From an uncultured Campylobacter sp. (GTDB lineage Bacteria > Campylobacterota > Campylobacteria > Campylobacterales > Campylobacteraceae): DNA of 18,528 nucleotides. Below, piece by piece: positions 13,934 to 18,528 of this stretch. Made by a program: the position numbers and the translations under genes. A model generated the notes under the pieces. It ran no database searches and was not told the DNA's origin. It was given only the letters and a program-made list of their open reading frames with translations. The stretch lies in the NCBI GenBank assembly GCA_937990735.1, contig CALKQT010000026.1:1-18528 (forward strand), read 5' to 3'. How positions within the stretch are numbered: position 1 is the first letter of the stretch; the number at the start of each line of letters is the position of its first letter.

Positions 13934-14959
13934 TTGGATAATTTTTTCTTAGACGATCGCGACCCGATTTTCGGGCTTATCATGCTGATAAGCATAATCT
14001 TGCTAGTGTCGATTCTAAGCTATATTTGGGGAGTTTTTTCTAAAAAAAACGAGAGGCAGAGTTTAGAGAATTTCATCAAAAAATTTGACACCCTAGACGC
14101 GCTTAGTACCGAGCACAGAGCGCTTTTAGCAAGCCCGCAAATAGACATCCCGACGCTTGGAATTTTAGCTAGCTCTTTCGTCAAAAGCGGCGACTTCGAG
14201 CGCGCGATAGAAATTTATCTAATCGCGCTAGGCAAGGCTAGCGGCGGCGTGCAGAGGGAGTTTATCCTTACCAATCTCGGTATCGTATATTTCAAAGCGG
14301 GCTTTTTAGGGCGCGCCGAAGAGGTGTTTTTGCAGGCACTGAAACTGCGCCCGAGAAACAAAGAGGCTCTTACGCATCTTACGGTGATTTATGAGCGGCT
14401 GAAGCGCTTTAATGAGGCGCTTGAGGTGCTTGACGCGCTGCGCGAACAGGACGCCGAAGTATATGCTCAAAGCCAGTTCGAGCGCGCCCAGATCATCGCA
14501 AACGACGCCAATACGCCGTTTAATAAGAAGATCACTAAAATTTCAAAGCTAAACTTCAAAGGCGCGGGGCGGTTCTGCATGGAGCTTTTTATCAAAAACA
14601 AAGAGCCTATGGAGGGTTTCGATCGCTTCCCGCCGATCGAGCAGGCGATCGATCTGATCTATGATTTCCCTACGGCGGCAAATACGCAGGATGCAGAGTA
14701 CAACGCGCTTTTTTACGCGCTTGGAAAAAGCGATCAAAAGCCGCAGAGCGCGAGTAGAATTTTTGAGATCAACGCGCTTATGGCTATGAAAGACGCGGGC
14801 TTTGAGGACGCCGGGCTTAGCTTTAGCTACACCTGCGCGAAGTGCAAAAGCTCGGTGGGGCTCTTCTCGCACCGCTGTCCGGTCTGCTACGAGCTAGGCA
14901 GCATGGAGATCAGAGCTCAAATTTCGGAGAAAACCGGTGAAATCGGTCAAACTTTTTAG
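13934..14959 (+). CDS. LapB/YciM-like membrane TPR protein with C-terminal zinc ribbon
   Basis: The product is about 341 aa. A short N-terminus (MDNFFLDDRDP) is followed by a membrane helix (about 12-33). Tetratricopeptide repeats cover about 75-180 (ASSFVKSGDFERAIEIY, LGIVYFKAGFLGRAEEVF, LTVIYERLKRFNEALEVL). A metal-binding ribbon has C301, C304, C315 and C318. This order matches E. coli LapB (YciM), which controls lipopolysaccharide synthesis through FtsH-dependent LpxC turnover. Whether the role is the same here is inference. I recall a protein with the same N-terminus at this locus in C. jejuni. The start is TTG 13934, with AAGAGG six bases upstream. An upstream in-frame start at 13904 would lie inside the -10 box and is rejected. 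It overlaps rnhA by 23 bases. Confidence 0.8.
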   Translation: MDNFFLDDRDPIFGLIMLISIILLVSILSYIWGVFSKKNERQSLENFIKKFDTLDALSTEHRALLASPQIDIPTLGILASSFVKSGDFERAIEIYLIALGKASGGVQREFILTNLGIVYFKAGFLGRAEEVFLQALKLRPRNKEALTHLTVIYERLKRFNEALEVLDALREQDAEVYAQSQFERAQIIANDANTPFNKKITKISKLNFKGAGRFCMELFIKNKEPMEGFDRFPPIEQAIDLIYDFPTAANTQDAEYNALFYALGKSDQKPQSASRIFEINALMAMKDAGFEDAGLSFSYTCAKCKSSVGLFSHRCPVCYELGSMEIRAQISEKTGEIGQTF

Positions 14960-15359
14960 CGACGGCAGCTGTCTCGGAAACCCTGGAGCAGGCGGCTGGG
15001 CTTACATCTTGCAATACGGCGACGCGATAAAAAAGGCAAGCGGCGCAGAAGCGATGACTACCAATAATCAAATGGAGCTAACCGCCGCTATAATGGGGCT
15101 TAGCGCGCTTAAGCAGCCCTGCCGCGTCGAGCTTTTTACCGATAGCGAGTATGTCGTCAAGGCGATAAATTCCTGGCTTGCAAAGTGGGTCGTTACCGAT
15201 TTTAAGGGCAAGAAAAACGCGGATCTGTGGCGCAGATACCTTGCGGCGGCGGCGCCTCACGAGATCAAGGCCTCGTGGGTCAAGGGCCATGCGGGTCATC
15301 CGCAAAACGAGGAGTGCGACGCTATGGCTCGCGCGGCTGCAGAAGCGATAAAGGGCTAA
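14937..15359 (+). CDS. rnhA: Ribonuclease HI
   Basis: The 140-aa enzyme cleaves RNA in RNA-DNA hybrids, for example R-loops and primer remnants. The catalytic set is complete: D9 in FSDGSCLGNPG, E47 in NNQMELTAA, D69 in LFTDSEYVV, H118 in VKGHAGHPQN and D128. The basic-handle region of the E. coli enzyme (KxWxxxxxKGKKNADLW) is present as WLAKWVVTDFKGKKNADLW. The start is GTG, with GGAGA six bases upstream inside the 3' end of the TPR gene, implying translational coupling. It is slightly shorter than the E. coli protein (155 aa). Its neighbours dnaG and rnc suggest a nucleic-acid maintenance cluster. Confidence 0.96.
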   Translation: MKSVKLFSDGSCLGNPGAGGWAYILQYGDAIKKASGAEAMTTNNQMELTAAIMGLSALKQPCRVELFTDSEYVVKAINSWLAKWVVTDFKGKKNADLWRRYLAAAAPHEIKASWVKGHAGHPQNEECDAMARAAAEAIKG

Positions 15360-15661
15360 AATTCTGCGGCGAAGCCCGCGGTTACGCGGATTTAGCATAG
15401 ATTTGCCCGCGTTTGCTTTGCACGCAGAGCCGCTTCGGCGTAAATTTTATCGCCCGAAGCCGGTTTTAGCGCATTCGTTCACGTAATCGGACTCTTGCAT
15501 TTGCGACGGGTCTATTTTTGGCGAGGATTTCGTTTGCGACAAGTGAGCCTTAGCGCAGATCCTGCTCGCGTTCGTTTCGCTTGTGCAGGGTTTGTTCGCG
15601 CCAGATGTCGTTTGCGTGCGAGCTGCCGCGGATTTCGTAGAATTTTATAAAAAGGGTTAAT
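15360..15661. other. 302-bp rnhA-rnc spacer without a supported gene
   Basis: It holds one good hairpin (15429-15463) and, just before rnc, AAAGGG as ribosome binding site. One plus-strand frame is open across most of the second half (from about 15486) except for a single TGA at about 15546-15548, but it has no start or recognisable motif. Short words such as GCGGATTT and TTTGCG recur. It could be decayed coding sequence or plain spacer. Confidence 0.5.
15429..15467 (+). terminator. Hairpin terminator candidate after rnhA
   Basis: The arms 15429-15440 and 15451-15463 pair over about 11 bp (core CGCTTCGG-CG / CG-CCCGAAGC) with two single-base bulges around a 10-base A/T loop. TTTT follows at 15464-15467. 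The T-run is short, so partial readthrough into rnc is possible. Confidence 0.5.
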
Positions 15662-16576
15662 ATGCAAAATTTAGAAAAATTACAAGAAAAACTGGGCTAT
15701 AAATTTAAAAATTTAACCCACCTCAAGATCGCTCTTACGCACAAAAGCGCCAAAAACGGACACAACAACGAGAGGCTGGAATTTTTAGGCGATGCGGTGA
15801 TGGATCTGATCGTGGGCGAGTATCTTTTCAAAAAATTTAGCAGCGACGAGGGCGATCTGAGCAAGCTGCGCGCCGCGCTCGTGAACGAAAGCAGCTTTTC
15901 TAAATTTGCAAAATTTTTAGGCATCGGCGAGAACCTGAATATGTCGCTATCCGAGGAGCGCAACGGCGGGCGCGAGAAACCATCGCTGCTTTCGGACGCG
16001 TTCGAGGCGATAATGGGCGCCGTCTATCTTGAGAGCGGGCTGCAAAACACCGCCCGCATCGCGACTGCAATCTTAGAAATCCTCTATCCGCGCATCAGCT
16101 TTAACGAGCTCGTTAAAGACTACAAAACCGCGCTGCAAGAACTCACACAGGCAAAATTCGGCGTCACGCCCGAATATATTCTTTTAGGCTCGAGCGGCCC
16201 CGATCACAAAAAAAGCTTCGAAATGGCGGCGTTCGTAGGCGGCAAGCGGCTCTCATCCGCCGTGGGAGCGAGCAAAAAGGAGGCCGAGCAAAAATGCGCG
16301 CAAATCGCGCTCGAGCTTTTACAAAACGGCGTCTCGCACGGTGCTAACGCGACAGATGGCGAACAAACGGCATGCGACGATGATAAGCAAAGTGGCGCAA
16401 GCCGCACACAGAACGGCAAAAAAGGCTCACAAGGCGACAGCGGACGAGCGCGGGGCAGCACAAAGTGCGATCGCGCCGGCGTATCGGGCGGCACGCCGAG
16501 CGCTAAAAGAAGCAATGAGCGAAACGGGCGTGATACGGATAGACAAGGCGGCGGCGATCAAGGAGGCGCGCTATGA
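15662..16576 (+). CDS. rnc: Ribonuclease III with an unusual 81-residue C-terminal tail
   Basis: The 304-aa product is the dsRNA-specific endonuclease that processes rRNA precursors and structured mRNAs. The RNase III domain has the signature NERLEFLGDAV, with catalytic E40 and D44 and the second acidic pair D112 and E115 in LLSDAFEAIMGAVYLESG. The dsRNA-binding domain spans about 152-222, ending KEAEQKCAQIALELLQ. Family members usually stop here, at about 220-240 aa. This protein continues for 81 residues rich in G, D, S, R, N, K, Q and T with almost no hydrophobic residues. AAGGG precedes the ATG. The stop overlaps the aroC start as ATGA. The core enzyme should be active. The tail is either a disordered extension or an out-of-frame reading. 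Confidence 0.94.
   Translation: MQNLEKLQEKLGYKFKNLTHLKIALTHKSAKNGHNNERLEFLGDAVMDLIVGEYLFKKFSSDEGDLSKLRAALVNESSFSKFAKFLGIGENLNMSLSEERNGGREKPSLLSDAFEAIMGAVYLESGLQNTARIATAILEILYPRISFNELVKDYKTALQELTQAKFGVTPEYILLGSSGPDHKKSFEMAAFVGGKRLSSAVGASKKEAEQKCAQIALELLQNGVSHGANATDGEQTACDDDKQSGASRTQNGKKGSQGDSGRARGSTKCDRAGVSGGTPSAKRSNERNGRDTDRQGGGDQGGAL
16331..16576 (+). other. Low-complexity tail region of rnc with an open +1 frame
   Basis: In the rnc frame this gives a hydrophilic tail with only about two T bases at codon position 2, unlike real folded proteins. The +1 frame is open from before 16341 (GTG) to a TAG at 16602-16604 and reads as an alanine-rich, amphipathic, basic helix (for example ARRALKEAMSE, GVIRIDKAAAIKEA). 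No good ribosome binding site is seen for that frame. Confidence 0.5.
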
Positions 16577-17688
16577 ACACCTTCGGCGAGAGATTGTGCC
16601 TTAGCACCTTCGGCGAGAGCCACGGCGCGGCGATCGGCGGCGTTTTGGACGGCTTTCCAGCTGGCGTGGCGATCGAGATTTCAAATATCCAAAGCGAGCT
16701 TGATCGCCGCAAACCGGGCGGCAGATACGCTACGCCGCGCAAAGAAGCCGACGAGATCGAAATTTTAAGCGGAATTTTTGATGGCCGCAGCACCGGCGCG
16801 CCGATCGGATTTATCATCCGCAACGCGAATCAGCACTCAAAGGACTACGAAAACCTCAAGGATATTTTCCGCCCCGCACACGCCGATTTTTCGTATTTTG
16901 CCAAATACGGACTGCGCGATTACCGAGGCGGCGGACGGGCAAGCGCGCGAGAAACCGCCGTGCGCGTGGCTGCGGGGGCGTTCGCGCAAATCCTGCTAAA
17001 TCACTTTAAAATTTCCGTAAAAAGCGGAATCTGCGGCGTGGGCGAAATTTACGCTAAAAATTTAGACTTCGACTTTGCGCAAAACAGCGAAATTTTCGCG
17101 CTCGATCCCGCCGTAGAGAGCGCACAAAAGGAGTTAATTCTAAGCGTCAAAAATGCGGGCGATAGTATCGGCGGCTGCGTGCTAACGCGCGTCACGGGCA
17201 TGCCTGCGGGACTCGGCGAGCCGCTGTACGGTAAGCTGGATTCGGCGCTTGCGGGCGCGATGATGGGTATAAACGGCGTAAAGGCAGTGCAGATCGGCGC
17301 CGGAGTGAAGGCGAGCACGCTAAAGGGCAGCGAAAACAACGACTTTATGCGCGCTAGCAAAGATGCGATCCGCACCAACGGCGGCAAGATCGGCGCAGAT
17401 TTCGCAAGCAACAACGCAGGCGGGATCCTAGGCGGCATAAGTAGCGGCGCGCCGATCGAGATTGCGACGCATTTTAAGCCCACTCCGAGTATTTTCATGG
17501 CGCAGCATAGCATGGACGTGAGCGGCGCGGACGCGGTCTGCGAGCTGCGCGGGCGGCACGATCCGTGTATCGCCGTGCGCGGCAGCGTCGTAGCTACCGC
17601 AATGGCGCGGCTGGTGGTCGCCGATGCGCTGCTGTTAAACGCGAGCGCGACGCTGGGGAATTTAAAGCGAATTTACGGCGAGGATTAA
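16573..17688 (+). CDS. aroC: Chorismate synthase
   Basis: The 371-aa enzyme carries out the last shikimate step, converting 5-enolpyruvylshikimate 3-phosphate to chorismate, with reduced FMN as cofactor. Visible signatures are FGESHG (13-18), DRRKPGG, FRPAHADFSY and the RGGGRASARETAVRVAAGA block, followed by the late GGILGGISSG and RHDPCIAVRGSVVATAMA segments. Length is normal. AAGGAGG lies seven bases before the ATG, which overlaps the rnc stop (ATGA), so translation is probably coupled. The rnc-aroC order is shared with C. jejuni as I recall it. No clear terminator follows. Confidence 0.97.
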   Translation: MNTFGERLCLSTFGESHGAAIGGVLDGFPAGVAIEISNIQSELDRRKPGGRYATPRKEADEIEILSGIFDGRSTGAPIGFIIRNANQHSKDYENLKDIFRPAHADFSYFAKYGLRDYRGGGRASARETAVRVAAGAFAQILLNHFKISVKSGICGVGEIYAKNLDFDFAQNSEIFALDPAVESAQKELILSVKNAGDSIGGCVLTRVTGMPAGLGEPLYGKLDSALAGAMMGINGVKAVQIGAGVKASTLKGSENNDFMRASKDAIRTNGGKIGADFASNNAGGILGGISSGAPIEIATHFKPTPSIFMAQHSMDVSGADAVCELRGRHDPCIAVRGSVVATAMARLVVADALLLNASATLGNLKRIYGED

Positions 17689-17816
17689 ATTTAGACGAGC
17701 GGTCCTTTAAATTTTGCGAAATTTCATGAAATTTTAGGGTCGAGCAATGAAATTCTCGCGAGCGAGGCGGGCAAATTTAAATTTACGCGGTAGGCCTATC
17801 GCGACAAGGAGGGCAA
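17689..17816. other. aroC to GNAT-like gene spacer with a 16-bp palindrome
   Basis: The perfect palindrome AAATTTCATGAAATTT lies at 17719-17734. The rest is AAATTT-rich, and the ribosome binding site AAGGAGGG at 17806-17813 ends the spacer. No clear -10 is seen, so readthrough from aroC is likely. Confidence 0.4.
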
Positions 17817-18528
17817 ATGAGACTTGAGCGTATCGGCAAGGACTCGGCACTGATCGCGCGCATAGAAGCGATCAACGTCGCGGCGTTCCCCGAAATCGAG
17901 CGTATCAGCATAAAAAATTTCTTAAAAATGTCGCGCAAAGGACAGCTTGAAATCGCGGCGATTTTCGAAGATTTTACTGCCCTGGTCGCCGGCGGCGCGG
18001 CTGATAAGCATTACGCGGCGGCGAGCGAAAATTTATGCGTGGGATCGCAAGATCGCGGCGAAGCTAACCAAAATCGCAGTGCTGCGGGTAAAAATTATGA
18101 TGCGGATAACTGCGGCGCGGCAGAATTCGCCTCTTTGAATTCCAAAAATCGCAGCGTGATAGGTAAAAAATCTAATGCGACGTGTGAAAAATCCAGCTTG
18201 GAAAGTAAAAATCCCAGCGCGGAGGCGCAAAATTTAAGCGGCGAGGAGCTCGTTGGGTTTTGCGTCTATAGGACCGAGCAAACCTACAAGCGCGCGGTTT
18301 CGCACCACAAACAGCCGCCGCCTCGATTAAATGCGGATAAAATTTTAAAATCCAAAGCCCATAGCGGCGCGGAATTTGAAGGCGCAAAGGATGAAATTCC
18401 AAGCGGTAAAGCGGAATTTTCAGAGGCAAAATTTTTTAGCGTTGCAAGCGGCAAAATCGCGAGCCAAAAAACGCAGCCTTTTAGCGGCGATGAAATTTTA
18501 AACGCGAGCGCAGATAGCAAAATTCCGA
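17817..18528 (+). CDS. Partial GNAT-like acetyltransferase interrupted by low-complexity repeats
   Basis: An ATG preceded by AAGGAGGG opens a frame that runs without a stop to the window edge (237 codons seen), so the gene is 3'-truncated here. Residues 1-60 resemble the start of GNAT-family proteins: INVAAFPEIERIS, then KNFLKMSRKGQLEIAAIFED. Residues 143-158 (EELVGFCVYRTEQTY) look like the next beta strands of the same fold. Between them lie about 80 hydrophilic residues with the motif KNRSxxGKxxxA repeated, and after residue 159 a second run of SG-starting units continues to the edge. The acetyl-CoA-binding motif would lie beyond the window, so the family call is tentative. The gene follows aroC at 128 bases. 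Confidence 0.6.
   Translation, partial: MRLERIGKDSALIARIEAINVAAFPEIERISIKNFLKMSRKGQLEIAAIFEDFTALVAGGAADKHYAAASENLCVGSQDRGEANQNRSAAGKNYDADNCGAAEFASLNSKNRSVIGKKSNATCEKSSLESKNPSAEAQNLSGEELVGFCVYRTEQTYKRAVSHHKQPPPRLNADKILKSKAHSGAEFEGAKDEIPSGKAEFSEAKFFSVASGKIASQKTQPFSGDEILNASADSKIP
18068..18217 (+). repeat. Degenerate direct repeats inside the GNAT-like gene
   Basis: Two related units at 18068-18104 and 18142-18179 share CCAAAAATCGCAG, GGTAAAAA and ATGCG in the same order. Further partial copies of AAAAATCCCAG begin near 18187 and 18207. The copies are in frame and give NRSAAGK / NRSVIGK in the protein. Confidence 0.6.

Noticed and set aside
17049..17513. 154-codon minus-strand ORF inside aroC
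   Set aside because: It lies opposite the well-conserved chorismate synthase sequence and reads as a proline/alanine-rich shadow with no start signal.
18068..18217. Repeats in the GNAT-like gene as a CRISPR array
   Set aside because: The copies are degenerate, unevenly spaced and in frame within one open reading frame. They lack conserved repeat ends.

Overview
The window looks like the chromosome of a comparatively GC-rich Campylobacter-type epsilonproteobacterium, something like C. gracilis, C. rectus or C. showae. This is an inference from the reading and no database was searched. Supporting signs are the very frequent AAATTT and AAAATTTT words, TGnTATAAT-type -10 boxes without clear -35 boxes, common TTG/GTG starts, the order dnaG / TPR protein / rnhA / rnc / aroC (which I recall from C. 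jejuni), and pycB next to pckA (also as in C. jejuni). I see no tRNA, rRNA, CRISPR array, insertion sequence or phage gene.

Layout. 1-148: no supported gene. 149-2835: a SapC-family protein (minus), cysQ (plus), a solitary type IV prepilin-like gene (plus) and a convergent DsbI/DsbB-family membrane protein (minus) that lacks the family's CXXC. 2932-6821: a probable operon of TRAP transporter small and large permeases, with a 29-codon ORF coupled by ATGA to the large permease, then pycB, closed by a hairpin terminator. 6954-9864: pckA from its own promoter, overlapped by a CAP-domain lipoprotein, closed by a terminator. 9957-13873 (minus): an unrecognised 184-aa gene, a PP-loop ATPase with an NFACT-R-like C-terminus (predicted RNA thiolation or modification), and dnaG. 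13934-17688 (plus): a LapB-like TPR/zinc-ribbon membrane protein, rnhA, a 302-bp gap, rnc and aroC. 17817-end: a GNAT-like gene cut by the window edge.

How the genes work together. pycB (pyruvate to oxaloacetate) and pckA (oxaloacetate to PEP) form the anaplerotic/gluconeogenic node, and the TRAP permeases upstream plausibly import an organic acid feeding it. dnaG, rnhA and rnc form a replication/RNA-processing block with a divergent promoter pair between dnaG and the TPR gene.

Most unusual signals. (1) Conserved proteins at the right-hand end carry long hydrophilic low-complexity segments: two insertions in DnaG, an 81-aa tail on RNase III, and two insertions splitting the GNAT-like protein. 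Some are built from degenerate direct repeats using the same A/T words found in the spacers. (2) The RNase III tail has non-protein-like composition, while the +1 frame across it reads like a normal helical protein. (3) The DsbI-like protein keeps the periplasmic cysteine pair and the quinone-site Arg but has ESFS where CXXC should be. (4) dnaG appears to be transcribed leaderless.
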